Shown: positions 1 through 8,011 of the stretch, in pieces
How positions within the stretch are numbered: position 1 is the stretch's first letter
Layout of the letters: each line of letters starts with the position of its first letter
Assembly: GCF_009725235.1 (NCBI RefSeq)
Contig: NZ_WJFC01000054.1
Location: forward strand, 4,272-68,271
From: Scytonema sp. UIC 10036
GTDB lineage: Bacteria; Cyanobacteriota; Cyanobacteriia; Cyanobacteriales; Nostocaceae
Direction of reading: 5' to 3'
DNA: 64,000 bases
Program-made: the position numbers and the translations under genes
The notes under the pieces: model-generated
Told to the model about the DNA's origin: nothing
The model's input: the letters and a program-made list of their open reading frames with translations, nothing else
The model's database searches: none

Positions 1-198
1 CTACAAGAAGCGACCTTAACACTCCTAGAAGCCTCATCACAACTGGCTCTCATCCAAAACAGTATTGGGAAACTAGAGTTTTCCAGAGAACTCAAGAAGT
101 ACCAGCAGAATCCTAAAGATGTTAAGGAATACTTGGATTTGGTACACAAATACTCGGAATGCGACCCAGAAGAAATATCGGCTTTAAGGGAATCGTAA
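1..198 (+). CDS. C-terminal end of an unrecognised protein (partial)
   Basis: Frame 1 is open from the first base to a TAA at 196-198, giving 65 residues of a gene that begins before the window. The fragment is rich in Leu, Glu, Lys and Gln and looks helical, with a short charged tail ending in ALRES. I see no family motif and do not assign a function. It lies about 260 bases upstream of the tRNA-Ala gene on the same strand, with no sign that the two are linked. Confidence 0.5.
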   Translation, partial: LQEATLTLLEASSQLALIQNSIGKLEFSRELKKYQQNPKDVKEYLDLVHKYSECDPEEISALRES

Positions 199-411
199 CT
201 GCTGATGCTGATATTAAGTTACTTCATATGTACTATAGCAATTCCCACTTTCGTAAGGTTCAGGATATTGAATTAATCGCAGCCTGTAGCGGATGGACGC
301 AGATAAATTTGTACCTGACCAGACTAGGAGACGCTATAAGTCTTACAAGAAAAGTAGAGCTATGTTGACTTCCTTGTGAAATCGCATGATTTATCAATTT
401 GCTGTGAGTCG

Positions 412-441
412 TTGACAAACAGATAAATTGTTATATATACT
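412..441 (+). promoter_or_regulatory. Sigma-70-type promoter of tRNA-Ala
   Basis: A consensus -35 box TTGACA (412-417) and a -10 box TATACT (436-441) are separated by 18 bases. They sit 15 bases before the first base of the tRNA, so transcription would start just ahead of it. This is a by-eye consensus match, supported by its position. Confidence 0.6.
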
Positions 442-456
442 AAGAAAGGCTTTGAT

Positions 457-529
457 GGGGTTATAGCTCAGTTGGTAGAGCACTTCAATGGCATTGAAGG
501 GGTCAGCGGTTCGAATCCGCTTAGCTCCA
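457..529 (+). tRNA. tRNA-Ala (anticodon GGC)
   Basis: A 73-base cloverleaf is visible: acceptor arm GGGGTTA paired with TAGCTCC plus discriminator A, D-arm around GCTCAGTTGGTAGAGC, anticodon stem TTCAA/TTGAA with loop TGGCATT giving anticodon GGC, and the T-arm with the invariant GGTTCGAATCC. The 3' CCA is not encoded. Anticodon GGC reads GCC and GCU alanine codons. Confidence 0.93.
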
Positions 530-1196
530 TTTGGATATTAAATAATTATTCCCAGTTTTTGAGAATTCTTGTCCAATTTGACAAATACAAAGGGTATATC
601 TTACCTATTTTCTTGCCTTGTCAAAAGAAATAAAGATTTAAAACCGCAGGGGCAGCTTTTTGTCTGTACGCTACCGTACCCACTCCACTCCCCATCCCTG
701 ACTAATCACGATCGCCCTGCTGCCGCCCCATCCCTAAATCCTCTTCTAAAAAGTAAATTTACTAACTACAAAATTTGCACCAACTTGGCGCGATCGCACC
801 TGTGGTCAAGTGACTTTTTCCTCTCCCCAGGGCACATTAACTGCTTCTTTAGAGCAGTGTTTTAGGAAAAAAACATGGTTATTCTCTTAGAGAAATATTC
901 CCCAAAAATTATGTTCTCAAAATTTTAACACAGTAACTCTATAAGTAGCTACGATCAAATCACGCACTTATGTGAAATATCTAAAGTTGAGAAATGGATA
1001 AATCGGCTATTGACGCTTATAGGCGCTACGAAATCAAACCAGGCATTTAACCAAGCTTTTAGAATATCTATACAAACCCTCTTAGTTGCATATATTCAGA
1101 GGGTTTGTATAGAGATATAAAAGCAGCGATTCAGCTTTAATTAATTGGCAGAAACCGTAGAGTTGTGAAAGGTTCTGCATTTCAAAAACTACCTTT
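530..1196. other. Intergenic stretch with one strong hairpin
   Basis: No convincing gene lies here. An open frame at 569-865 on the plus strand has no family resemblance and an unnatural composition, so it is left out. The notable element is a 16-bp perfect inverted repeat, arms 1067-1082 and 1098-1113 (TCTATACAAACCCTCT and its complement) around a 15-base loop. It lies downstream of the minus-strand peptidoglycan-binding gene and could end its transcript, but there is no clear T-run, so a small non-coding repeat is equally possible. Confidence 0.5.
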
Positions 1197-1445
1197 TTAT
1201 GAATGTGTAGCCTTTTCTAAGACTGCCCAAGTTTGAGAATCGATAACTCCATTTACAGGCAGTCCATGCTTCTGCTGAAATGAAATGACTGCTGAAAGAG
1301 TTGCTGAGTCGAAATTACCATCTGTAGGTAGTGTAGAACCCTGAGCATTCAATAACTTCTTCAATTGAGTTACAGCAGCACCAGAATCTCCCTTTTGCAA
1401 GGTTGTTTTAGTTTGATAGGAAGTACAATCAAAACCATTCTGCAT
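1197..1445 (-). CDS. Small peptidoglycan-binding-domain protein
   Basis: This 82-residue protein is essentially one PG_binding_1 domain. Residues about 16-78 carry the family pattern: KGDSGAAVTQLKKLL, then a short turn with DGNFDSATLSAVISFQQKHGL and a final GVIDSQTWAVLEK. Such three-helix domains bind cell-wall peptidoglycan and usually sit at the end of hydrolases; here the domain stands alone with no catalytic part and no clear signal peptide. The ATG is preceded by an AAGGAGAG ribosome site, which supports the start. Stand-alone copies occur in cyanobacteria, but their role is unknown. It might target the wall, or act in the cytosol if it is not exported. Confidence 0.8.
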   Translation of the reverse strand: MQNGFDCTSYQTKTTLQKGDSGAAVTQLKKLLNAQGSTLPTDGNFDSATLSAVISFQQKHGLPVNGVIDSQTWAVLEKATHS

Positions 1446-1767
1446 AACTCTCTCCTTTTTCTAAAATTTGTTTGAGTCTTGATGGATTTTAGTTAAATAC
1501 TTCAAAAAATGTTAATTCCAAGTGTGATGATTTCTACATTTACCTACCTCCAACTTTTGGTAGATAAAGCTAATGTGATTTGCAAAGAAATTTTAAAAAA
1601 TAGCTTCCTCTCAAAACTTAGGAGGCTAACAGCTTAACATGATACGAAACATTAAGTTTAAGTATTACAGTCAGTACAACTATTAACTTTTACTTTTTAG
1701 AGAGAAATTCGTCACTTTGTTTGTAGCTTAAGAATGCAGTAGGTTTTCTACACACTATCTTCAATTT
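1446..1767. other. Intergenic, AT-rich, nothing recognised
   Basis: About 320 bases separate two minus-strand genes. They hold the ribosome site and presumably the promoter of the peptidoglycan-binding gene, but no clear -35/-10 pair, RNA motif or repeat was seen. Confidence 0.4.
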
Positions 1768-2097
1768 TTACTCTTTAAAGTAATTAGAACTGCTTGCGAT
1801 CTCTACAGTTGCCAGTAGCCCAGGGAAACGAGCATTTATATCTTTTCGGCGCAGCGAGAGTAGGGAGAGCGCCCCTTCTTGTCGCACCTGGATTAAACCC
1901 GCTTCACGTAAAACACGAACGTGATGCGAGAACGTAGACTTGCTGACGGAAATTACAAACGCTCCACACGCCTTTTCAGCCCCTTCAGGTAGGCTCAGTA
2001 GATCTCGAATGACATTTAGGCGCACACTATCACCTAGAGCATTAAACACGCCTTCTAACGTCATTGCCTCGCGCTCTGGGTGGTACAGGGGTTTCAC
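1768..2097 (-). CDS. ArsR-type winged-helix transcriptional regulator
   Basis: A protein of about 109 residues with an ArsR-like winged helix. The stretch FNALGDSVRLNVIRDLL is the typical first helix pair, followed by a recognition-helix region with SKSTFSHHVRVLREAGLI and a wing with RQEGALSLLSLRRKDI. A TTG at 2115 would add six residues, but a GAGGAG ribosome site lies at the right distance before the GTG at 2097, so I prefer that start. No ArsR-type Cys metal-binding motif stands out; there is one Cys just before the recognition helix. The gene diverges from a glutathione S-transferase, with about 160 bases between them, and probably represses it or itself. The inducer is unknown. Confidence 0.8.
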   Translation of the reverse strand: MKPLYHPEREAMTLEGVFNALGDSVRLNVIRDLLSLPEGAEKACGAFVISVSKSTFSHHVRVLREAGLIQVRQEGALSLLSLRRKDINARFPGLLATVEIASSSNYFKE

Positions 2098-2256
2098 GTT
2101 GTTTTTTCTCCTCAAACATTTGTTCGATTATTTGCGAACATTCATTGACATTATGGCACAAGAGCGATAAGGTTTAACTGTTCGACGCTTTACGAATAAT
2201 TAAACAATTAGCCTGCGAGAACAAACCAAGTTTTGTCAATCCTCACAACACACAAT

Positions 2257-2949
2257 ATGATTCAGTTCTATTTCCACCATACTCCCAACCCTATAAAGGT
2301 TGCACTCTTTCTAGAAGAGTCGGGCTTGCCTTATGAAGTCCTTCCTGTAGATGTCTTCAAAGGTGAACAACATACTGCTGAGTATCGAGCCATTAACCCC
2401 AATGCAAAAGTACCCGCGATTGTTGATGGTTCAAATGTAGTCTTCGATTCCAATGCCATTCTCCTTTACTTGGGAGAAAAAACGGGCCAATTTATGGGTA
2501 ATCCCAACGCTCGCGCACAGCTTTACTCCTGGTTAATGTTTGTTGCTACTGGGGTTGGTCCTTATTCTGGGCAAGCCGTGCATTTTCAGCATATGGCACC
2601 GGAGCAACTGTCTTACGCTATCAATCGTTACCGCCGCGAGGTAGAGCGGCACTACGGTATTCTCAACGATCGACTTCAAAACCAACAATACATTGTGAGC
2701 GATGAGTATACGATCGTCGATATTGCTGCCTGGGGTTGGATCGATCGGTTCCCACGAGTGTTAGGGGAAAATGCCCTGGATGAGTTTCCTCATCTAAAAG
2801 CCTGGTACGAGCGAGTGAATGCACGTCCGGCGGTTGCAAAAGCCAGAGCTATTGGCAAAGAACTTAATTTCAAGACGAATGTCGATGAAGAAACCCGACG
2901 CGCTCTCTTTCCTCAAAACTACTCCAAAGCTGGCGTGCATGTGAGTTAG
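2257..2949 (+). CDS. Glutathione S-transferase family protein
   Basis: The protein (230 residues from the ATG; an upstream in-frame TTG would add eight) has a thioredoxin-like N-terminal domain beginning MIQFYFHHTPNPIKVALFLEE. The cis-proline signature NAKVPAIVDG and the DSNAILLYLGEKTG helix bind glutathione. The all-helical C-terminal domain includes DEYTIVDIAAWGW, the conserved N-capping region of GST helix 6. It resembles the bacterial YfcG/YghU-type (Nu class) disulfide-bond oxidoreductases, cytosolic enzymes that use glutathione in thiol chemistry. It is transcribed away from an ArsR-like regulator and followed by a GlxA-type regulator, which suggests a stress-inducible detoxification unit. 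The exact substrate cannot be told. Confidence 0.88.
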   Translation: MIQFYFHHTPNPIKVALFLEESGLPYEVLPVDVFKGEQHTAEYRAINPNAKVPAIVDGSNVVFDSNAILLYLGEKTGQFMGNPNARAQLYSWLMFVATGVGPYSGQAVHFQHMAPEQLSYAINRYRREVERHYGILNDRLQNQQYIVSDEYTIVDIAAWGWIDRFPRVLGENALDEFPHLKAWYERVNARPAVAKARAIGKELNFKTNVDEETRRALFPQNYSKAGVHVS

Positions 2950-3078
2950 GTACTGGAGCAAGATTTTCCCAATTAGTTTTTGTTTGGCTAGATTCGTCCG
3001 CTCATTGACCGTCATAGCCCTAGAGAAAAAGCGTTTAGCGGTTTATCATCATGGCATGAACGAGTTGAGACTGAAATC

Positions 3079-4071
3079 ATGACTTCTCAGCATTCCACTT
3101 CCGGCACGGTCAAACAGCGTGTCATCTTCCTCATACTGGAGGGTGTCGAACTGTTGGATCTGGCTGGACCAGCACAGGTATTCAGTATAGCTGTCTCATT
3201 AGGTGCGCCCTATTCCCTACACTTCTGTGCTAACACTTCAGGAGTGCGATCGGCACAGGGGCTGTTTTTAGGACAGCTCGACCCACTACCATCTGTGTCT
3301 GTCCATGATGTGGTAATGGTCGCTGGAGTGGCATTGGAGCGGCTCAACCAACCCCTGCTGGATGCTGATACTCGTTGCTGGCTGATGAATGCTCATACAA
3401 ACGGCACGCGCATTGCCTCCATTTGCACGGGAGCAGCAGTCTTGGGGGAGGCTGGACTGCTAGACAGTCGGCGTTGCACCACTCACTGGTTTGTTATGCA
3501 AGATCTCCAACAGCGTTATCCAATGGCTCATGTTGTGGACGGTGTTTTGTATGTTAGCGATGGCGGCATTGTTACCAGTGCAGGCATTGCGTCTGGAATT
3601 GATATGGCGCTGTCGCTGATTGAGCAACAGCATGGACCGCGCCTCGCGGCTGAGGTGGCTCGCTACCTGGTTATCTATTTACGGCGTAACGGCACTCAAC
3701 CTCAACGGAGTGTTTATCTGGAATACCGCAATCATTTGCATCCAGGTGTACATCGCGTTCAGAATTGGTTGGCAGAACACGCGATGAAATCGGTTTCCTT
3801 AACCGAGCTTGCCCAAATTGCTAACATGAGCGTGCGAAGTTTCAGCCGTGCCTTTAAGGAGGTGACTGGATTAACGCCCGTGCAATATCAGCAACGCTTG
3901 CGTTTGGAAGTCGCCTCCACGCTGTTGCAGAACTCAGACTTGTCGATTGAGGCGATCGCTACCCGTTGTGGCTTCGACGATAGCCGTCATTTTCGCCGTC
4001 TATGGCAACGGTACTTTGGGGTTTCTCCTTCAACCACGCGCAAAAAACAGACGAAAATTTCTGTTGCTTAA
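3079..4071 (+). CDS. GlxA-family regulator (DJ-1/PfpI domain plus AraC HTH)
   Basis: 330 residues. The first two thirds form a DJ-1/PfpI-like (class I glutamine amidotransferase-like) domain with FLILEGVELLDLAGPAQVF near the start and the nucleophile-elbow segment IASICTGAAVLGEAGLL. The last 100 residues are an AraC/XylS double helix-turn-helix, with LAQIANMSVRSFSRAFKE and IEAIATRCGFDDSRHFRR as the two recognition units. GlxA-type proteins are cytosolic transcription factors whose PfpI-like domain probably senses a small molecule rather than acting as a peptidase. It follows the GST gene by 130 bases on the same strand and precedes an HD hydrolase, so it may activate this small cluster. Confidence 0.9.
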   Translation: MTSQHSTSGTVKQRVIFLILEGVELLDLAGPAQVFSIAVSLGAPYSLHFCANTSGVRSAQGLFLGQLDPLPSVSVHDVVMVAGVALERLNQPLLDADTRCWLMNAHTNGTRIASICTGAAVLGEAGLLDSRRCTTHWFVMQDLQQRYPMAHVVDGVLYVSDGGIVTSAGIASGIDMALSLIEQQHGPRLAAEVARYLVIYLRRNGTQPQRSVYLEYRNHLHPGVHRVQNWLAEHAMKSVSLTELAQIANMSVRSFSRAFKEVTGLTPVQYQQRLRLEVASTLLQNSDLSIEAIATRCGFDDSRHFRRLWQRYFGVSPSTTRKKQTKISVA

Positions 4072-4128
4072 GTACGTTGCTGCAATCAACTTCTTCAAAA
4101 CTTTGAACTTACACAATTGGAAAAATAT

Positions 4129-4740
4129 ATGATTCCAGACAGCGAAATTTGTAAAAAAGCAACGCAACTAGTTGCAGAAATTTCACCAACTTTTTTGTGC
4201 AATCACTGCATTCGGACATTTTTGTTTGGTGACTTGTTAGGGAAACGGGATGGACTCAAATACGATCGCGAGTTGCTGTATCTAGGTGCAATCATGCACG
4301 ATTTAGGATTGACGGAACGATTTGATGGTGAACAACGATTTGAAGTCGATGGTGCGGATGCTGCACGAGCCTTTGTTTTGGCGAATGGATTGCCAAACGA
4401 AAAAGCAGAAGTCGTTTGGGATGCGATCGCACTCCACACTTCTTTAGGCATAGCCTCACGAAAACAGCCAGAAATTGCGCTGGTGCATTTAGGAGCGAGT
4501 GCAGATGTATTGGGAATGCGAATTTCCGATATTCCTTCAGAAACCGTAGAGCAAGCGATCGAAGCTTATCCTCGACTTGGCTTCAATAGGGCGATGACCG
4601 AATTATTAGTCTCACAAGTCAAACGAAAACCTCAAACAGTTGCATTCACTTGGCTAGCCGAAGTTGGTCGGGGTTGCATTCACGGATTTGCCTCACCCAA
4701 TTGGAGCGATATGCTTAAGAGCAGCCCATTTGCTGAATGA
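4129..4740 (+). CDS. HD-domain hydrolase, cyanamide-hydratase-like
   Basis: 203 residues from the ATG (a TTG twelve bases upstream is possible). The N-terminal half reads CNHCIRTFLFG, then LLYLGAIMHDLGLT, the His-Asp metal pair of HD phosphohydrolases; a later histidine in AIALHTSLGIA completes the metal site. The order NHCIR...HDLG...LHTS is what I associate with the cyanamide hydratase-like HD branch, which includes enzymes that hydrate small nitriles and many of unknown substrate. The gene follows the GlxA regulator by 57 bases and likely shares its transcript. A shorter, decayed relative of its central part lies at about 5014-5070. Confidence 0.75.
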   Translation: MIPDSEICKKATQLVAEISPTFLCNHCIRTFLFGDLLGKRDGLKYDRELLYLGAIMHDLGLTERFDGEQRFEVDGADAARAFVLANGLPNEKAEVVWDAIALHTSLGIASRKQPEIALVHLGASADVLGMRISDIPSETVEQAIEAYPRLGFNRAMTELLVSQVKRKPQTVAFTWLAEVGRGCIHGFASPNWSDMLKSSPFAE

Positions 4741-4803
4741 TTGTGAACCTTGCTGGGAAGGTTACCTAAAACCGATGGGTTCATGTTTTTCTGAATACTT
4801 GAC

Positions 4804-4843
4804 AAAACTAATATAATTAGTTTTTGCTAATTATATTAGTTTT
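4804..4843 (+). terminator. AT-rich hairpin ending in a T-run
   Basis: A perfect inverted repeat of 17 bp (arms 4804-4820 and 4827-4843) with a 6-base loop runs into TTTTTT, 64 bases after the HD hydrolase stop. Position and T-run suit an intrinsic terminator, although the stem is unusually AT-rich. It also marks where the decayed amidase sequence begins, so it could instead be a boundary scar. Confidence 0.55.
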
Positions 4844-4857
4844 TTGAGCTTCGATAT

Positions 4858-5007
4858 GCCTCGCCCCTGGGTGTTCAACTTGTAGGGCGTCCTGGCGAGG
4901 AAACAACCGTCATTGCATTAGCAACCCAGTTTGAGGCAGTCACCTCTTGGAGTCAACATCGTCCATTATTTGCTGCTGAGAAGGGGAATATCCTATCTCA
5001 CTTATAA
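4858..5007 (+). pseudogene. Amidase C-terminal remnant, copy 1
   Basis: A frame from CCC at 4864 to TAA at 5005-5007 reads LGVQLVGRPGEETTVIALA and SWSQHRPLFAAE. This is the characteristic C-terminus of amidase-signature enzymes (LGVQLVGRPGEE... is their last conserved block). Nothing of the catalytic Ser-cisSer-Lys core precedes it, so it is only a fragment. A second copy, about 90% identical by eye, lies at 25918-26031 in the same orientation, 21 kb away, on the far side of the accessory island. Confidence 0.7.
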
Positions 5008-5013
5008 ACCATC

Positions 5014-5070
5014 ATGCTGGGCTGCCTTTGTTCTAGCAAATGGATTGCAAAAACCTGAACGAGTTTTATT
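5014..5070 (+). pseudogene. Short remnant of an HD-hydrolase-like gene
   Basis: Just after the amidase remnant, one frame reads AAFVLANGLQKPERV. This closely resembles RAFVLANGLPNEKAEV of the intact HD hydrolase at 4129-4740, and the DNA is also similar. No intact frame surrounds it. It suggests that the neighbourhood carried a second HD gene that has decayed. Confidence 0.4.
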
Positions 5071-5403
5071 GGTTCAGATTTTCCATACTATCTGATACTT
5101 TTAAAACTCTTTCCACCTCACTGAGAAACACTACAGAAAAGTTTTTGTTTGTAAATGGTAATGACTCTGAAATCGCTGCATAGTCATTTGGCAATAAACC
5201 AGTAAATATACTAATAACGAAAATATTGTCTTACTTTATACTGTTATATATGAATTTTGAGCATCGTTTTTTTTGGTGAAACTACCCTTTGTCGTTGTTT
5301 TAATTTAAGAACTTTGGTAACATCACAAACAAAATTAGATAGGAGTAATGTGGGCTAAGCAGAGAATCTGATGACGAAGAAACCCACCTAACAGATCAAC
5401 TGA
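5071..5403. other. Intergenic, nothing recognised
   Basis: This is AT-rich sequence between the gene remnants. No RNA gene, repeat or credible reading frame was seen. Confidence 0.4.
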
Positions 5404-5905
5404 TTAAATCTTATCAGTAAACAAGCGTTTGTAGTAATTGGCAAACTCAGAGAATATGGGGGATTGAGCAAGGATTACGCTCATACTACCTGACACCTCG
5501 GAGTTATCTATGCCTTGCCATTTAGATGACGTTAAGTGTGGAGCATACCATTCATCCAGGCGAGAAGCATGACGTACCTTGTGTGCTTCACCATTTTCAT
5601 GTTTACGTATCGTTGCCGAAGGAGTATCACAACATTACCTACTGGAGTTTAGACTAGTCTAAACTCCAGTATTAAAGGGCTGTGCTACCATTTACCCTAT
5701 AGGTTTTAGTAAAAACTACTGAGAAGTTGGGAACCATTCCAAACATACTAAAGTTCTCCAAAGACCTCTGACAACGAGACAATTTCCATTTTGGCACAAC
5801 TGGATTGGTGATCTGGTCGATATACTCCTCAAACTTTTCATTAATGAGGTTTAACAAGAGATTTCGTCTCTGACCGAAGGGCATCCGCATTTTTAATTTT
5901 ATCAA
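5404..5905 (-). pseudogene. Broken unknown gene split by a 30-bp palindrome
   Basis: Two protein-like minus-strand frames lie end to end. The first (5905 to 5672, 77 residues) contains PFGQRRNLLLNLINEKFEEYI and ends at a stop beside the palindrome at 5641-5670. The second is open from about 5638 to a TAA at 5404-5406 in a different frame, lacks an early start codon, and reads VRHASRLDEWYAPHLTSSKW and FANYYKRLFTDKI near its end. Both have a natural amino-acid composition. I read them as halves of one gene broken by insertion and frameshift, but I do not recognise the family, and they may be unrelated fragments. Confidence 0.35.
5641..5670. repeat. Perfect 30-bp palindrome
   Basis: ACTGGAGTTTAGAC and its exact complement meet at a central TA with no loop. 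There is no T-run on either side, so a simple terminator is unlikely. It lies exactly between the two halves of a broken minus-strand frame and may be the footprint of an inserted palindromic element. Confidence 0.7.
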
Positions 5906-5951
5906 AGTTTAGCTACTAAAGTTACTAAAATTAAAAATTTAACCCAAAACT

Positions 5952-6245
5952 TTAACCTGTCACCTCAAGTAGGCTGAGAAAAGCGCTTATGGATATTTCT
6001 AATGCAGTACAAATAGCTTCTAATACCTCTATAGAAACGCTTTCAGACTCTCCATACTCTAATTTTTTCAAGTTTTGATGGGAGCATTCACCACCTCTGG
6101 CAACAATGTCATCGACTAATTTCTGACGTGATTTTTTCCCACGCAATCGCTTTAAAAGCATTCCCCTGTCTTTATTCCAAGCAACAGACACAACATCCTT
6201 AACATAAATATAAATTCTGGTTTCTTTTTCACCCTTATTGGTCAT
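5952..6245 (-). CDS. XRE-like helix-turn-helix regulator
   Basis: About 97 residues from the internal ATG at 6245 (an upstream ATG at 6275 would add ten). The C-terminal two thirds form a lambda-repressor-like HTH: LLKRLRGKKSRQKLVDDI, then SHQNLKKLEYGESESVSI, then IEVLEAICTALEISISAFL, the pattern of small XRE regulators. It lies at the left edge of the accessory island, divergent from the GNAT/TGT-like gene with about 340 bases between them. It is therefore a natural candidate to repress the modification operon, as XRE proteins often do in defence and toxin cassettes. No operator site was identified. Confidence 0.7.
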   Translation of the reverse strand: MTNKGEKETRIYIYVKDVVSVAWNKDRGMLLKRLRGKKSRQKLVDDIVARGGECSHQNLKKLEYGESESVSIEVLEAICTALEISISAFLSLLEVTG

Positions 6246-6589
6246 ATAATAGCTACAGCAGTAAACAAAATGCAAATTTCTGAGCTACTACAGTTTACAA
6301 ATTATGAGGAGAAAAGCGATGTGGGAAGCATTACCTTTAGTGCCTTGGTCTGATTCTTAGGTTTGGAGGATAGCTCAACTGTGAGAACCAGGAAAAATCT
6401 AAATGGAGTAGATCGTGTCTTTGTGGCTAATTGCAATACCAAACACTTGTGAGTAGCCTTTCTGATACGACAATTTGTTCGTAGTTTAGGTGAGTATATG
6501 GTTAAAATTGCTCAACGTATATTGCGATAGAAAAGCAGGCTAACCTCGCGGCGGTGGTTATGTAAAGATGTTAAGTTATAGAAGCCTTA
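6246..6589. other. Divergent promoter region of the accessory island
   Basis: This stretch of about 340 bases lies between the XRE-like regulator and the base-exchange gene and should contain both promoters. No consensus -35/-10 pair or palindromic operator was clear by eye, and no RNA gene was seen. Confidence 0.4.
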
Positions 6590-8011
6590 TTGATATGTGG
6601 AGTTGAAAAAGGTTCTTGGGTAAAGTACGTGCAGATTAAATCTTTGGAAAATACAGTAACATTCGCAACAGAAAAAGACTTACCTTTTGTGAAGGCTCTC
6701 GCAGATGCCCACCGTTATGAAATAGGTTTTGTTAATAGAACTACCTTGGCTGAGGCGATAGCTCATAAGGAAATTTTATATAGCTCTCATGGCTTCTTGC
6801 ATTTTCATCACAGGCGTGATAATATATCGACTTTATATCATCTTTGTGTTTCTCCATCTCATCGTCGGCAAGGGGTAGGTCTTCAATTAATTAGAGCGTG
6901 GGAAGAATATAGTAGAAAGTGCGGTATCAAAACTTTACGCCTCAAATGTCCATTAGATTTGGAAGCTAATGGCTTTTATTACCAAATGGGCTTTAGTCGA
7001 GTCAATATTGAACCAGGAGTAAAACGCGATTTAGTAGTGTGGCACAAAAACTTAGTGTCTGCAACACCATTGAGTTCTCAATTTGTTGCGTCTTTTAGTG
7101 CTAGCGGTTCTGAATTGAAGCGCCTTTTTGAGTTATGGAGATTAGGTGGTGATTTAGAACGAAATCCTTTTGCTTACGTCATTTATTCACCTATCGCTTG
7201 TCCCCCATCTACTACTAAATTTTTGCAGCGAGAAAAAGCTATAGAAAACATCAAAAGTGTTTGGTTGGATTGTGGTGCTTATCAAGTGCAGCAAGGTAAA
7301 CGAGATTACTACAACGATCTTCTTGTCTTTTTAGATAAATTTTATAAAGAAAATCAATGGGCAGATGGGTATGTATTGCCTGACGTTGTACCTTTAACTA
7401 CAGATTCCGATGAGATTGTAGAGTACAAAGTCCGTGAAACTCTTTACCATTGTGAGGCGTTTTATAACAAAATGCCTAATTATGTGCAAGAGCGTGCGAT
7501 CGCTCCCGTACAAGGACGCACTATTAACCAAGTGAATCGTTGTCTTGAAACCTATGCAAAACTTGGCATACGCAGAATTGGTTTTGGTTCTTGGGGAACA
7601 TCAGGTCCTAATGGAAGTGTCAATATGCTCTCTCAAGAGAGCTTGGCATTATTTAAAACAGTCTGCGATATTGCTAGAGAGAATGGAATGCTCGTTCACT
7701 GTTTTGGTATTGGCGGACCAAACAGCTATAATCGCCTCCGCAGACACAACTTAATTCCCGATACTTTGGATAGCACAACTTGGTGGAAAGCAGGAGGTTT
7801 TGGCAGCATCTTTTTCCCCAATAAAGCTCAAATTCAAATTACAGTTAGACGCAATTTGGAAACTACAAAAACAGGTATAGAAAACCTTAAAAGAGATACT
7901 AAACACTCCTGTTATTTTTGTCAAAGTGTTGAACAATTGAGAACTAGCCGAAATCATCGAATTATGCACAACCTAGCGGCTTGGTTGGATACATTGGAGC
8001 GTGATTTATGA
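6590..8011 (+). CDS. GNAT acetyltransferase fused to TGT/DpdA-like base-exchange domain
   Basis: 473 residues from a TTG; an in-frame GTG at 6629 is also possible. Residues about 20-150 form a GNAT fold, with CoA-binding motif A as LCVSPSHRRQGVG (about 85-97). Residues about 165-473 resemble the tRNA-guanine transglycosylase barrel in its DpdA branch: WLDCGAYQ (Asp227) sits where TGT has TDSGGFQ, HCFGIGG resembles the ligand-pocket loop, and IPDTLDSTTW (Asp391 or Asp394) sits where the catalytic nucleophile Asp lies. A reduced zinc-like cluster (C441, C444, H456, H460) follows. TGT exchanges guanine for a 7-deazaguanine in tRNA, and DpdA does so in DNA. The fused GNAT could acylate the aminomethyl group of preQ1, which is inference. 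The next gene overlaps as ATGA. Confidence 0.7.
   Translation: MICGVEKGSWVKYVQIKSLENTVTFATEKDLPFVKALADAHRYEIGFVNRTTLAEAIAHKEILYSSHGFLHFHHRRDNISTLYHLCVSPSHRRQGVGLQLIRAWEEYSRKCGIKTLRLKCPLDLEANGFYYQMGFSRVNIEPGVKRDLVVWHKNLVSATPLSSQFVASFSASGSELKRLFELWRLGGDLERNPFAYVIYSPIACPPSTTKFLQREKAIENIKSVWLDCGAYQVQQGKRDYYNDLLVFLDKFYKENQWADGYVLPDVVPLTTDSDEIVEYKVRETLYHCEAFYNKMPNYVQERAIAPVQGRTINQVNRCLETYAKLGIRRIGFGSWGTSGPNGSVNMLSQESLALFKTVCDIARENGMLVHCFGIGGPNSYNRLRRHNLIPDTLDSTTWWKAGGFGSIFFPNKAQIQITVRRNLETTKTGIENLKRDTKHSCYFCQSVEQLRTSRNHRIMHNLAAWLDTLERDL

Noticed and set aside
569..865. 98-residue open frame after tRNA-Ala
   Set aside because: Composition is unlike a protein (Pro, Ser, His runs), there is no ribosome site, and no family resemblance.
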